64,000 nucleotides of DNA from Bryopsis sp. KO-2023 (taxonomy: Eukaryota; Chlorophyta; Ulvophyceae; Bryopsidales; Bryopsidaceae), in NCBI GenBank assembly GCA_030272585.1, contig BSYQ01000014.1, positions 1,054,001-1,118,000 on the forward strand. Reading direction: 5' to 3'. Positions within the stretch are counted from its first letter, which is position 1. Every line of letters starts with the position of its first letter. The position numbers and the translations under genes are program-made. The notes under the pieces were generated by a model. The model did no database searches. It had not been told where the DNA came from and worked only from the letters and a program-made list of their open reading frames with translations. This document shows positions 11,001 through 22,949 of the stretch, piece by piece.

Positions 11001-11075
11001 TGTTCAACAGCTGCATCTCCTACACAATGTAAATGTTGTTTGTTTGTTTGTTTGTTCGTTTGTTCAACAGCTGCA
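11001..11075 (+). mobile_element. Mini-insertion, 45 bp, 15-bp target duplication
   Basis: Insert 11016-11060 begins TCTCCTACACAATGTAAATG and continues as (TTTG)n. It lies between two perfect copies of TGTTCAACAGCTGCA at 11001-11015 and 11061-11075. Confidence 0.75.
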
Positions 11076-11139
11076 GCTCTTAGAATGTCTCTCCTACACA
11101 ATGTAATTGATGTTTGTTTGTTTGTTTGCAGCTCTTAGA
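11072..11139 (+). mobile_element. Mini-insertion, 42 bp, 13-bp target duplication
   Basis: Insert 11085-11126 contains CTCCTACACAATGTAATTGA then TGTTTGTTTGTTTG. Perfect flanks TGCAGCTCTTAGA lie at 11072-11084 and 11127-11139. Its left flank overlaps the right flank of the preceding insertion, so the two were nested in time. Confidence 0.75.
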
Positions 11140-14090
11140 TCGGTTTTGATTTTGGAATGGGTGCAACCCGTTTATAACGATGGCGGCGCAACCAAATCTG
11201 AAAAACACCGCCTGACCAACAAAAACGCTGGAAGCAAGAAAATTTATGTTGGTGTAAGATATATCCCGAAAATATGGTTCCAGGATACCGCCCAATCCGT
11301 CCTCTCAACTCAAATACTATCCCAATAACTGTCATGTGCCGTTTCGAATCCACTCCCCCACGATCCGTTACAACTACATTTTCCCTATCTCTCCTGAACC
11401 TCCTTACCATCTGAAAAAACCAACCGCGATAAAATGATGATACAGTAGCGTCACCGATTCTTTCACGGGGTGTTAGCGTCTTTTTGTGGGCGGTGTTTCA
11501 CGCTGTGCAAGCGCTTGCGTCAAACAACACCAAGTTATCGCCAAATCACGCACGCGAACTTGACGCAAGAACACGCTGAGGGCTCGCGCGTCTGTTTGAC
11601 GCAAAAGTATCGATCATGTGACGTGCATTGAATTGACGGTGGAATCACGTGCGTGAAATCGACACACAAATACCGCGAAAAACACACTCAGTACACCCCA
11701 CACTCACTTCTCCTTGTTTCCGTGAACTTTTTGTTCTAGTTTTCACGGACCCACAAACACGTGACAAAGACGATGTGACTTCCCATGGGTTTGGAAACAT
11801 TTTCGCTTGTCCTGTTGGCGTTCGACTTCTTGTGGGCCTGTTGACATTTTTTCGATTTCCGATACGTTTCCGCTGACTGATAAGCGACTCTGACTTGCAC
11901 AAGACAGGAAGTCCGCTTTCTAAGGTCGTGTCCACGTGCGAAGTTTGGATGCCGTTCGCTGCCAATAATACCCCCCAGCGGTGCGTGAGGGGGCAGTTTG
12001 AGTTTGGGTTAGGGTTGGGTAAGGGTCTGTTTTTTTTCTTTTTGGACGTGAAACGACTTGACGCTTCGACGCTTGAGGGTAAAAAAAGCGCCACTCTATT
12101 TTCCGTGAACTGTGGGGACCCTTTCTGTGGCGATCGCGACTACTACCCTCCTGGGTTTGGAGTCAGCTCGACGAGGGGTCTGTAAGCCAACAGAGTTTGT
12201 TTTTTTTTATATTGTTTTCCTGGGCGGGCTATGTGGAGAGGCTTGCAGTTCTGCTCCGCGATAATCGGATATACTCCTATGGACGTTGACAGTGGAGTTC
12301 AGCGATCGTGTTACGAGGGCTAGCTTAGATGGAATGGCGAGGGAATGGAGTTGGTTGATCGCGTTACGAGCGCCTCTAGCTGGGATGGACGGGCGAGAGA
12401 GTCTGTGTTGCTGTGAGCTTGGTCACCGTGCTTGCGTGCCGTCGTTTTTTCTGGTGGTGCATCAGCGTCAGGCTCGGATTCCTCGCTACTCCCAGGTTCA
12501 GGATTTTTCTGTGACTTTTTTCCCTTATACACATCACACCAAACCACATCTCCCCTGTTTTGGAGGATACATCCTGTTGCTTCCTATTTCCATCCCCAGA
12601 GCATGTACTTCAGGATAACCCCACTACTGCAAAAAAGTTCTGTGGAGTCGAAAATAAAACGCTAAATCACTGTGTTCTTGAAATGTTATCTACAGTTCTT
12701 CATCTTCGCTCCCTGACAGCACTCCTGGGTGCATTAATGCCAATATTGGCAATTGGAGGAAGAGAAATATAGTCTTTTGTTGATTCTGAATCTTGTAGGT
12801 TCATTGCAACACAGCATTTTGTGCATTCACACCAGTCCCTCGCTTGATGAATGTGTCTATTGTAGAAGGTTGCAGGCTGGAATGAGCACAGAAGATATCC
12901 ACAAAAAGAAGCTAGAGAATCTTCATGCCAAAAACATTTTAAAGCTGTTTCGACCTTGAAAACATAAGTTGTTGAACGTATCTCTGTGGTTGTATTCATG
13001 GATAACTCAATCCCAACGGATCAACAATGGTGGTGGCGATCGACTATAAGAGGAAAAGCAGACGAGAAGTAAGTTTGCAGTAAGTTTGATGTGTCCTCCA
13101 TGACAAATTTGTGATAGGATTTGAGTGCGGTGCTGACCTCTTTTCTTTTTTCTTTTTTTTTCCTTCTCAATGTCGATATGTAAAGTATGTATTTGCCGTT
13201 TGTATCCGTTTTTCCACAGGGGGCGGGTGGGGATTTTGGCAGGATTAAGAAAACCAGCAAACTGTTTTTTTTTTTTTTTGCTGGGTACCCATCCCTCCAT
13301 TGTAGATTGAGTTTTTCTTTATCATAGTTGCAGCGTTTTTTATTTTTCTTGAGAAGAAAGAGCAGGGATGGGAAAAAAAAGACATTTCTGGGTCTGTTTT
13401 GGGATCTGGGAATTCGGGGACTGTGAAATGAAAAACTTAACGAAAAAAAGAAAAAAAAATGAGGGCATGTCGCATCATGTCCCCATTTTGAAAAAGAAAA
13501 CAAAAAGAGAGACGATATACAGGGAGGAAATGGATGCGGTGGTGGGATTTGCCCTGATTGAATTTTGCTGTCGTGGTGGTATTGGACCTGTCATATTTAT
13601 GTGTACGAAATTTGGGTTGAATTTCGCTGCTTCGATTGGATTACAATAATATGGAATTTGTTAAAAATAAATAAAAATTGATGTGGCATCTGCTTCTTTT
13701 GTTTTCCCTGGGGTTAGCTTCCCTTTTTCCGACTGCTGATTTTGCAGTGCATGGGTGTGTGTGTTAGATGGCTCGAAGGCTGATGCGTTCCAAAGCGAAA
13801 AAGATGCAACTAATAGAGGGTTCAAGGCCGACTTCTAGGCTGCCTGAGCGAAGAGTGGTGATGGAAGACAAATGAGGGTAGAATTCCTTGTGTATGGATC
13901 ACAGAGTACAAAAATTGAGTGACCTCAGTGAACATCAAGCATGATGCCAGATTTCTCACTTCAGGGTTGACACATGTCCTTAAAATTAAGTTTGAAGGAA
14001 TTGAGTGGAATCCCTGGTGGCCCCCTCCAGGGGATTGGGTTCTATTCCCAAAAGGTTCCTATTATTAGATCTATCGCATCATTCACTGAT
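11140..14090. other. Long intergenic stretch without a supported gene
   Basis: No splice-consistent chain of exons was found on either strand. There is a telomere-like run (TTTGGGTTAGGGTTGGGTAA) near 12001-12022. A possible start exon at 13027-13068 reads MVVAIDYKRKSRRE and is followed by GTAAGT, but no partner exon could be assigned. 13130-13470 is rich in homopolymers. Confidence 0.4.
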
Positions 14091-14095
14091 AATTC

Positions 14096-14135
14096 GCGTT
14101 CTTGCCACCCATTTGTCACGTTCATTTTTTTGCAA
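14096..14135 (-). pseudogene. Fragment of the SPRY/WD gene N-terminal exon
   Basis: Minus strand reads MNVTNGWQER, matching the start of the relic at 5571 (MNVTNGWKER) and the equivalent positions at about 23620. Only about 40 bp is shared before similarity stops. Confidence 0.5.
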
Positions 14136-14689
14136 ATCTCGGTTTGTCGGACTTGATGCGAGGAGGAGTAGGCAAAATATTCAAAAAAGGAGTAACGGCA
14201 TGTCCGCCACGGTGTACTCTGTTTCACAGCACAGCACCGACGTGTAACGTCTGACGTTGCCTGCAACGAATTCTACAGCCAGCTTTTCCATACTGCCTCA
14301 GCAAACGAGTGTGTTTTGAACGGCGACAAACAGGTCGATATGAATTTCACGTCGGGATATGCGAGAAGAGTGTGCTCCTAGCATACACCTCGAGAGGTGA
14401 GCTGCCTGTGTTTCCAAATCGACGTCCGCTACCAAACAGCCAACCGCATTCTCAGTGCGGGGTACTGGGCGCAGTCCCAGGACTGGGACTGTGAGTTTCA
14501 CTATTTTTGCCTGAACGACGCGCGCATCTCAGTTTGCGGCGAGACAAACGGCCTTCAGACCAAAGCTACCGTTCCGAACGGGTAGCCTTCAAGAAAAGTG
14601 AAGAACACGCTCTTGTCTTCGCGACAGACCGGTACCTTCATAGTGGAGAGTGCAGCATCCCACACGTGTTCTGTTTTCAGACGTTTTTG

Positions 14690-16275
14690 ATGTGGAGCTT
14701 CTTGTTTGTGGCTTGGGTGTTTAGTGGTCGGACAGGAAAGTGTCCGTGCAGAGGGGAGCGCTGCAGATGTCCCAACAACATTTCCAACAGGGCCCGAGGG
14801 ATCCGGCAGCGTCCCAGGGAGCCCGGGCTCTGTTGGTGTCCCAGCTTCAGGTTTTGCCAGCTCGAGTGGTGGACTTGGTGTACTTGGACGCAGCAAACCC
14901 AACACAAGCTACCCTTATTCATACACGGTATCTTTGCGGAGAAGATCTGATCTGGGCTACTTCTGCGCCGGTGTGTTGGTGGGGAACAGGCACGTTTTGA
15001 CAGCGGCGCACTGCGTCGACTCGTCCACAACGTCGACCGACAGTCGACCTCAAGTCGTCGTTGGCTCCGCCTATTTGTCAAAGACGTCAGGCCCAGGGAT
15101 CCAGGTACCAAAGCGTTCCCGAGTGTGAAGGGTTGCGTCTTCACGATGGTCCCCCACGACTGACCTTGCACCTCGCGCCCCCGCCTGCGATGCGTTGGCA
15201 ACACCTAAAATTTCAAAAATAACACACGACGCGCGCGTCCCACGCCGTTCCACGACATGTCTTTCGGATTATAGTCTTTCGCTTGATTACCTCAATCCAA
15301 ACAAACAAACAAACATTACCTCAATCCACCCCACGATGCGAGCTGTCGCGAGGAATTGTCTAACTACCACGGAGTTCAGTGACTTCAGGAAATGCGCGAC
15401 ACATCGTAGGATGCGCAATGTGGGATCCTTCTACTGATGTACCCATGTGCTTTGGGTGGGTGTGTTGATTCGAATTGGTGGAGTTGGGAAAGGGGTCTTT
15501 CCTCCTTTCTTTTTCTTTTTAAACAAGGAAAAAATACAAATAAAAAAAATACGAGTCCTCCAAACATTTGGTTTTGTGAACGATCAGGTTTTATCCACCC
15601 AAAATGTCTTCATCCACCCCGACTACAAATCCAGGGGATTCCCTGATCTTGCCATTTTGGAGCTCTCAAGTGCAGCAAACAAAGCCCCTGTTCGAATCCC
15701 ATTCCGCACCAGCTTTCGCCCACAGAATGGCAAACTCCTGAGATCCATTGGGTGGGGTCGGAAACGGAGGGATTCGGGATACTCTGAAATCGCCCAGGTT
15801 GTCGAGGTGGACTTCATTCGCAGGTTGCGGTGCATACGAATATTGTTCAGACAATTCATGACCCGACAATTATTGCGCAGCCACCAAATCTGCATGGGTG
15901 GAGATGGGGGTGGCTCTTGTCCAGGTGAACAACGGTTTCAGTAGAATGCTTGATTAAATGCCATCCATAAAGAGTTAAAGAGTAAAAAATAAATAAAGCG
16001 TTCCACAATGTGAGGAAACTCTCCGGAGGCAAGGTACCACTGAGTCGAGGTGTGTGTCTTGCCAAGGTGACGACGGAGGCCCCATCATTCGGCCCGGTGA
16101 TACGGTGACCACTCAAATTTCTGTTAGTCCTGTGGATATTTTGGTTGGAATTGTGGGCTCTTCCCACGTCTGCGGAGGTTCTGCTAAACCTGATGTCCAT
16201 ACCAACGTAGCGCCCTTTATTGATTGGATCAAATCAACTGCTGGTGAGGAGCTGACCCGATTGCATCTCTGCTAA
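14690..16275 (+). CDS. S1 (trypsin-like) protease homolog P1, Ser replaced by Asp, frame broken once
   Basis: Three exons: 14690-15104, 15588-15924 and 16067-16275, GT-AG throughout. The N-terminus MWSFLFVAWVFSG is signal-peptide-like. The mature part has SYTVSLRRRSDLGYFCAGVL, the His motif LTAAHCVD, the Asp motif PDLAILEL, and the primary-specificity region HQICMGGDGGGSC. The catalytic motif reads GDDGGP, not GDSGGP, so the Ser nucleophile is Asp and hydrolysis by the usual mechanism is not expected. One extra G in a GGG run (TTGGGTG, exon 1) throws the signal peptide out of frame with the domain: exon 1 is 415 nt, 414 would be in phase. That is a pseudogene mark or a homopolymer sequencing error. 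The Ala/Gly/Ser/Pro-rich linker before the domain is variable among copies. Confidence 0.75.
15286..15328 (-). mobile_element. Tail-only mini-insertion in P1 intron 1, 14-bp target duplication
   Basis: Fifteen bases, (AACA)n, lie between perfect copies of ATTACCTCAATCCA at 15286-15299 and 15315-15328. If it belongs to the TTTG-tailed family, only the tail was integrated. Confidence 0.6.
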
Positions 16276-16279
16276 GATA

Positions 16280-17395
16280 TGGTTTTTGAGGTATTGAATC
16301 AAACTGATGCAAGAAATTCGTTGATTGAAACTTCAATGACGAGATTTTTGTGTGTCCAGGCCTCCCATGATGAGACCTTTCCAAGACAACTGAAGAAACT
16401 CCGTTACAATTGAAAACAGATTGCATTGAGATTTTTATTATTTTTTTACTTCAGTGCCACTTGATCAAGTGGTTTTGTAGATGTGTGTGTGTAAATCATT
16501 TTGGTAAAAACTGTAATGTTTGTTTGACTGGAAAAAACCTCAGCTTCATGTTTCCTCAGAGGGGGTCCTGTTGCTTTTACAAGGCTTGCTTGGGGACTGC
16601 ACTGTTATTTTTCCTGCTGCCCTCTTTGTTCGGTAACATCAGTGCATGGGGTTTGGAGGCAGGTTTTGCAAGAATCATGGGACTGTCATGGCTCAAGTTC
16701 CTTTTTTTTCGTTCTGTAACAAAAAGCAGAAGACCAGCTCGTTTGCTGATTAGTGTGAGAAATCACTTTCATTGCATTTCAATTGTTGAGACTACTTTTG
16801 GGACCTGACTCCACTTTCCCCACTTTCTTGTGCAAAGCAGCGAAGGCCACGATGTGTGCAAAAGAGTGGAAACAAGAAAAAACTCCAGCCATCAACCCGT
16901 ATGCGTTGAACACCAACGGGAGAAGGAGCATTGTAAGAATCCTAGCAAACTGTTGGGGCTAGGACTGGAAAGTTATGTATGTACTAGCCCACATAAAATC
17001 TGAAAAATCTGAGCATTGTTGCCTTTTTATTCTTGCTTTTTTGATTTTTTCTGTGAATACTTCTCGTTTGGCTCTTTCTGGTGTGTTGCTTGGAAGGGGG
17101 TTTGTCTGAGAAAACACCGCATGTGGTTTGCGCGTGGTAATTTCCCTCCTCAAGGGTGTCTAGAAGCTACGAATTCACCAAGTCTTGGTGTGATGTGAAA
17201 AATCAGTGTGACCGTGGTCCTTTGTGTGTGGAAAGACGAGGGAGGAGGGAAGTCGCATCCATTCAATGGATGCGACTTCGTTCCTGCGCTCGTATGTAGC
17301 TCCATACGTCCTGCATCATACATGTACGATACGTCCTGGGGCAGGAGTGATTGAGTCGAATAAATCCAGCCCTCCCTGGTTGATGTTTACGCTCG
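16280..17395. other. Intergenic between P1 and the SPFH gene
   Basis: 16280-16500 is the P1 3' flank (CAAGTGGTTTTGTAGATG, shared with the P2 and P3 3' flanks). No further coding evidence; a short palindrome (CATCCATTCAATGGATG) lies near 17257. Confidence 0.5.
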
Positions 17396-17399
17396 AACA

Positions 17400-19714
17400 A
17401 TGAAGACAGGGGCTCCAATAAGTCAAGATATGGAAAAGAGATCGGTAGGGCAGCCCGTCCCCGGGCTGATATCCCTGCCTGCAGGATCCAGGGACGGTCC
17501 TGGAAACAGACCGCTCGCGTCGCCATCTTATGAAGTGTTGCGTCAAGCGGGGCTCCTCACAACGCGATTTATGAAGGAGGGCATCCAGGATCTCGACCTT
17601 ATTCCGCCAAACAGCTACAGAAGCGAAATCTGGAAATCCTGCTGTCTTTGGGGGTGCTGCCTCCCACCTGTTTTTGGATGCTGTGTTTTCGGAGCAACGC
17701 ACACGATCTTGGACGTCCCGCCAGGCCACATCCACAAAGCGATCGACTACAAAGATGATCATGTCTTCGCTGGGCCTGGGATGCATAAGTTTGGTCTGTT
17801 CTGGAAAGGTGTTGGAGAACCTACCGACATCAGCAGTGAACACATACAGCATGGCGATCGGAACATTATCACGGTCATGCAAGGTAATGGGCTGGTTAAG
17901 CTCCCCCATTAAATGTAGTGTACTGTGGCCTGCATTTTTTCCAGTGCTGAGACGATGAATGCTACTTTCAGCAAGGCTTCACCGATTCACTTGTTTGCTG
18001 GGATTTCGTTTCTTCCATTCACCACTCATTGATATCAATTCTCAACAGCATTTTTCTCTCGTTGCTTTCCCTTTTTGTTAACGTTGTTTTTTTTGGAAAT
18101 TTGCCTTGCATACTAGTGGTTGGAAGGTCGCATGTGCTTTTGCAGGGTTTGTGGGGTTGGCTTGGGATCGCGGCGAGCCTTATCTCTTTCCCCCAGGGTT
18201 GCACGAATGGACAAGCGATACTTTGACCTTCGCATGTTCGATCGACCTGGGCACAGCAACCATTGAATTGGGTCCCTACACGTTGCTCACCGTGGACGAT
18301 GGCTACGCTGCTGTCACTCAAAACAATGGAAAACAAGTGATCCTTCGAGGAGGTGCGGCGTTTTTGACACAGAAATCTGGAAAGAAGATGAAAACCGCTT
18401 GCTGAGGCTCTGTGGACCCAAGAACTGACACTATGCACAATCTGTTGGGGCGGTATTCTGAGTATGATGGAATGCTTGTTTTGCGGTGGCAGGCCATGTG
18501 CATTTCCTGACCCATCGCAACTGGACGTTCAAGAAATTCATTTCTTTGAAGCTACAAACGGACGACCTCGAAAGGATTCAAGCCACCTCTGCCGACAACA
18601 TCATCATGCAAGTTACCTCCACTGTCAATTGGCGAATAGTAGATGTCGAAACGGCAGCCATGATGGCGGCGGAAACCATGAATATCGGTACCGACACTTC
18701 CAGCTTGTCCGCCGATATTTCCAAATTGAGGAAGGATGTCTTGAAACAAGCGGTTGCCTCTCTTGCATCTTTTATCGGGGGCCTGAACTACAGCGATTCG
18801 TTCCACGTGGCGGCTGCAGCACAGGTGTTACCAATCCCCGTTACACGATCGTCGTAACTCATTCAAATTTGCTTGCTTAGAAGTTTTCCAGGCTGCAGAC
18901 ATGCCCTGGTCGATAGATATGAACGGAAAATGTTCTCCTGCAGACTTCAGCAGCCGTCGGCTACCCAGCCACCTCCGAAAGCAGGAGCGACAGGGACAAC
19001 GTGTTTTTCGATCGTGTGCAAATAAAATCTGCAGTGGAGCACGCCAACGCAGTCACCGTCTTGTATGGTGTCCAAGTGCTGTCGATCAACGTCATATCTG
19101 CAGACCCGGTCGACAAAAAGCTGACCACAGCTTTGGCGTCTGGGGCGGTGGCATCCGCTGAGGCCTTACAGGCGGAAACGGCGGCCAGGGGAAATTCGAG
19201 GGCCAAGCGAATCGAAACTGATTCTGATGCGGAAAACAGCAAAATTTTGGCTGTTGCGCATGCGGAAGCTTTCAAGATCAAGGCTGGTGGAGAGGCAGAG
19301 GTGATTCGAGTGACCACGCTTGTTGATGTCGATAACTTGCAGATAGCATCCAACCAATGAAGTATGGAATCTGCTATCCTCTTTTTTCTGGTGTACTTTG
19401 ACTTGGGAGTTTGGAGAGTGTCCGCACCGAGAAGCCTGTACAACGTATCGTTCCGTGCGCACAAAGATAAATTCAGCATATGGTGATTGGAATTTATGCA
19501 GGCGGAACTGATCAAAGCGAAGGCTGACGCTGAGGCGGAAAGACTAAGGGCTGCTGGCTCCAAGGATGCTGCCGACATGATCGCAGGTTCAGAAGTGGCT
19601 GTGGATCTGGCCAAAATGGACAAGACCTCCGCGGTGATGGGGAGCAAATCGAAGTTCTTTTTTGGCCAAGAGCCGGGCTACCTGTCAAACATCGTTTTGA
19701 AAGGGGCGGTGTGA
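17400..19714 (+). CDS. SPFH/band-7 domain protein (stomatin/prohibitin/flotillin superfamily), complete
   Basis: Five exons: 17400-17883, 18146-18352, 18493-18824, 18944-19300 and 19502-19714. Phases (1, 1, 0, 0) join to a 530-residue frame ending GAVTGA. A hydrophobic Cys/Gly segment (KSCCLWGCCLPPVFGCCVFG, residues about 80-100) could be a membrane anchor or palmitoylation site. It is followed by band-7-like beta-rich segments (VPPGHIHKAIDYKDD; LGPYTLLTVDDGYAAVTQNNGK; LRGGHVHFLTHRNW; SLKLQTDDLERIQATSADNI; MQVTSTVNWRIVDVETA). The C-terminal third is an Ala/Glu/Lys-rich coiled coil (ALQAETAARGNSRAKRIETD; AELIKAKADAEAERLRAAGS) as in SPFH scaffolds, ending FGQEPGYLSNIVLKGAV. Members oligomerise at membranes and organise protein complexes. 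The exact subfamily is unclear. The start is the first ATG of the open exon; no upstream in-frame ATG was seen. The best-preserved host gene in the window. Confidence 0.85.
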
Positions 19715-19719
19715 TCATA

Positions 19720-20085
19720 CGAAATAGGATCAATCAACACATGCAAGCACATGGCGACCGCATGTTTGTTAATGAACATGGCAAAAACAAGTTTGCCGTC
19801 GTTGGGGAGGGGTGTGATTTTGTCAACCCATGCGTTGTTCCAGAACAAAAGATGTTTCGACTTCTTTTCAGAAAAGGAAAGCATCTTCTGTTTTGTGATT
19901 TTGTTTAGGCTTCCAGAATGCGCATTGTGTTTTTTTTTCGCGATAGGTTTTTTTTGCAAAGTGGTTCCATAAGTTTTTTTTTCAAATTCTTGCTTGATGC
20001 GTGGGAGCAAGTCAAATTATCGACACATTTGTTTTCATCATAAATTTACGTTGAAAATACAAATTTAGTTTGTATTATATATGAT
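19720..20085. other. 3' flank of the SPFH gene, no gene seen
   Basis: T-rich. Open frames on both strands lack splice-consistent partners or recognisable motifs. Confidence 0.4.
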
Positions 20086-20088
20086 CTC

Positions 20089-20572
20089 CTAGCCAGGGGA
20101 GAGATGTCCCCAAAATTTTCCTTCTGCTAGCAACAGGCTATCCCACTGGTAGTGTTTGTTTCGATTCTCGTTGATTATTTTTGTAACATAGTGTGCAGTT
20201 GGAACAGTAGAGTATGAAAATGATTTTCTCCAAGGGGAGGCTTCGTAAAGCGAATCTGTCAATCGTCTGACATATGATTGCCTCCAAAGTCCATCCACAA
20301 TACTCTTGCCATCAACCTTCCGGAAAATTTTCCATTCTTAACAGACACGGGATGAGTTTTCCAAGGATGGCTCCCTCCAAGGAATTCCTTCGAATCGCTT
20401 TGAAGCGAACATCAATTTCACAGGACTGGTTTTTTACCACATTAAGTACAAATGATGTCACTGCCTCTTGAACAACCTGAAAGGGTTCCCAGCTGCTGTT
20501 GATTGCTACAGACCCAGATTCTTGTTGAATTCTTGTTGGGGATGGATTCCAAGCTGCACACTCTGTTCCAAC
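20089..20572 (-). CDS. Unrecognised minus-strand gene, last exon(s), one frame change
   Basis: After a T-tract acceptor (TTTTTTAG) at 20572 the minus strand stays open for 86 codons with protein-like composition (VGTECAAWNPSPTRIQQESG; VVQEAVTSFVLNVVKNQSCE; RRNSLEGAILGKLIPCLLRM). A second frame then continues without gap from about 20325 to 20089 (KVDGKSIVDGLWRQSYVRRL; WRKSFSYSTVPTAHYVTKII; LLLAEGKFWGHLSPG stop). The switch lies at AAAATTTTCC. It may be an unrecognised intron, a one-base homopolymer error, or a true frameshift. I do not recognise the family. Upstream exons would lie above 20600 but were not identified. Confidence 0.45.
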
Positions 20573-20906
20573 CTAAAAAAGCAACAAAAAGATGCACGAA
20601 ATGGCATAAAAATAAATGAAAAAAAAAAAAATCTCAGGTAATCTTTTTTTAACTTGACAACATATATAATATTGCAGGTCATCGTATCACAACACCTCGT
20701 ATTAGTAGGCGCTCTTATAAAAAAACAAACAAAAAAAACAAACATCAAATTAATTTGCTCTTGAAAAAAATAATCACCCGCACGCGCCAGCTCAATCCGA
20801 GCTGAAAGCGGGTTGGAAACTCATTGTAATGAAATGTCATGAAAAGAAAGGAACGCTCGAAAAATGCGACCATTGTGTTTTATTCAGACTCGTCAAAAAA
20901 ATTGAT

Positions 20907-20956
20907 GCCGAAACAAACAAACAAACAAACAAACATCAATCACAAAGCCGAAACAA
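20907..20956 (-). mobile_element. Mini-insertion, minus orientation, 10-bp target duplication
   Basis: A 30-bp insert (20917-20946) of (ACAA)n followed by CATCAATCACAAA, flanked by GCCGAAACAA at 20907-20916 and 20947-20956. On the minus strand it reads GATTGATG(TTTG)n like the other members. Confidence 0.55.
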
Positions 20957-21463
20957 GCAAAGCCAGGAAAAACTAAAAAGAAAAATTTAACATCACTTTC
21001 TTTTTTTGTGTCAAAAACAAAATCTGACATGTCTTGTACAAGAGCGACAGAAAAAACGCTGGTTACAATCGTTGCGCAGTGGGGGTGGGGGGGGGCAAGA
21101 TCCATCGGTTTATATCCGAGCTCAATTCTTTAATTGTGCGGGGTCGGTGGCTTTTGGGATGAAAGCAAAAGATCTAATTACTGCTGTTGTAGTTAAAAAA
21201 GGGGTTCAATCCAGAAATACAAAATCAGTTGGATTTCTGTGGCCCAATGCTCGTCTTGCGCATCCACCAATGCCAGTTTCAGATGTCTTTGGAGAATGCA
21301 ATTCCAGAATGACTTCCACGGCGGCGGACAGAATCTGGTTTACCGCCTGGGGTCCTCTAAAAAATGCATCCGGCGTCGAGGAGACCCTCGCCGAGCGCTC
21401 AGCGGAGTGTTTACCATTTTGTCGCTTCTCGACGCCAAATACATCTCGCAAGAAAAAGAGACC

Positions 21464-21935
21464 ATGTCGAGCGCTGGTGCGGTGTTTGTGCCGGAGGAGG
21501 TGGAGTTGGTGACCGCGATCGAGAGATGCAGGGCGACGGTTTCGCTGCATGCAAGTGGCGGCTTCGGGGACGATCGTGAGAATATGATTGGCCCTCGAGT
21601 CGAGGAACGCTCGAATCTAACAGCGCCACGGACACCTGACAGGTGCCTTTTTCAAGACATCACCGACCCAGACAGACGAAGGGCGTTCAACGAAACCAGG
21701 CGCTTCGCGGTGGTGAGCCACGGTTTTTGCTCCACGCACTTTTTGCCATTGCAATATTGGTTTTGTAAGCGAAGTCGATGCACGTTTGGCGACGATAGCC
21801 CAAACACGGCCGTCTCACGAGGCTTGTTGATTGCAGGCGCAAACGCTGTTTCGACCCTTGTTTTCTGGAGTTGATGGTGCGTGGAGCCAATCCAGCTTTT
21901 CTGGGGAACGGAGGTATCGTAGCTTCATGCGATAG
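21464..21935 (+). CDS. Candidate two-exon small protein, unknown function
   Basis: Exon 1 (21464-21712, 83 codons) starts ACCATGTCG and encodes MSSAGAVFVPEEVELVTAIE, then RCLFQDITDPDRRRAFNETR and RFAV, ending at GTG|GTGAGC. Exon 2 (21837-21935, 33 codons with stop) follows TTGATTGCAG and encodes AQTLFRPLFSGVDGAWSQSS and a basic end. The two join in phase to 115 residues. A further donor (GATG|GTGCGT) could continue the gene instead. I do not recognise the family; composition and phase are the only support. Confidence 0.4.
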
Positions 21936-21939
21936 CTAC

Positions 21940-22940
21940 GCGATCGAGAAAACCCTTGGAATCCAAAAAGCCCACGCGCGCGTTGCAAGAAAATGTTGAC
22001 CGACGATATTCGGACGAAGGGGCGGCGGTGCTAAGAGGGGGTCATCAGATCAAACATGTCTGTCGACTTGAACAATGGATGCGTTCGTAAACTCACGCTC
22101 TGGATGGCCAAGGGTCTTGAGAATTATTATCAGGCTACGCCTGGTGATTATTGGCCCAGCGATGGCTGCCCAGAATTATGAACAGCCTGCGCCTGCTGAT
22201 TGGTCCAGCATTGGCTGCCTATAGTTTGATTTTATTTTCTTTGCCCCTTATTTGCTTTCTAGGATTCTAATTTTGGGGTTGCTCTTTTTTCTAGGAGGGA
22301 AGCTTCCCTTAAGGACAGAAGGGCGGGACCTGACTACGTTGCCAATAAAAATGGGTCTTTTTTGGGGGGAAATTTTTCCCTTGCTGTAACACATAGTTGC
22401 TTTTTGGAATTTTGATGCTGGGAAGGCTGTTCAATTGCTTCCTTTCCAGTTCTGTCTGAAAAAAATGAAAATCCTTTTAACCCCCAAAAGCTACGTATGT
22501 TGGCTTTCCTTTCCTTCCTTCAAGATGCGTCACTGCGATCTGTCAGACTGTGCATGCACAAATGGCTGCGCAGCCATTTGATCTAGTTCTAAAATATCTG
22601 CAGCACGGCGGACAAAATGAAGCTAGAAACTCCATATCCAATTTCTGATCTTCCAAAGACTGTCGGGATTTGAAAAATGAACAAAATATGTTTATATCGA
22701 TATCAATATCTGGTGTACATGCCAAATAAAATACAAGGGAAAAAATCATTCAATAGTTGCAAGGCTCTTTCTGAAATCTACAAACTCCTGCCTTGTAAGT
22801 GGGTTAAACTTATATAAACTATATTTTATTCGAGATGCTTGTTTTCAAGGCTTTGGGGAAAACAAGGCCACCCCCAGGAAATGTGAAATGAATGTTTTTT
22901 ATTCAGTTTTATATCCTTTTTCCCTCGAATTTTCCATGTC
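21940..22940. other. Intergenic with one 50-60 bp tandem duplication
   Basis: At 22115-22222 two diverged units run AGAATTATTATCAGGCTACG and AGAATTATGAACAGCCTGCG, each ending TGGCTGCC. Elsewhere nothing coding was seen. Confidence 0.5.
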
Positions 22941-22949
22941 CGTCATAAA

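Noticed and set aside
11998..12025. Telomere-like GGGTTAGGGTTGGG run
   Set aside because: Too short and irregular for a telomere or a clear interstitial telomeric tract.
16054..16275. Separate small protein starting at the SCQGDDGGP frame
   Set aside because: It is the third exon of P1; the upstream part is intron and the phase joins exon 2.
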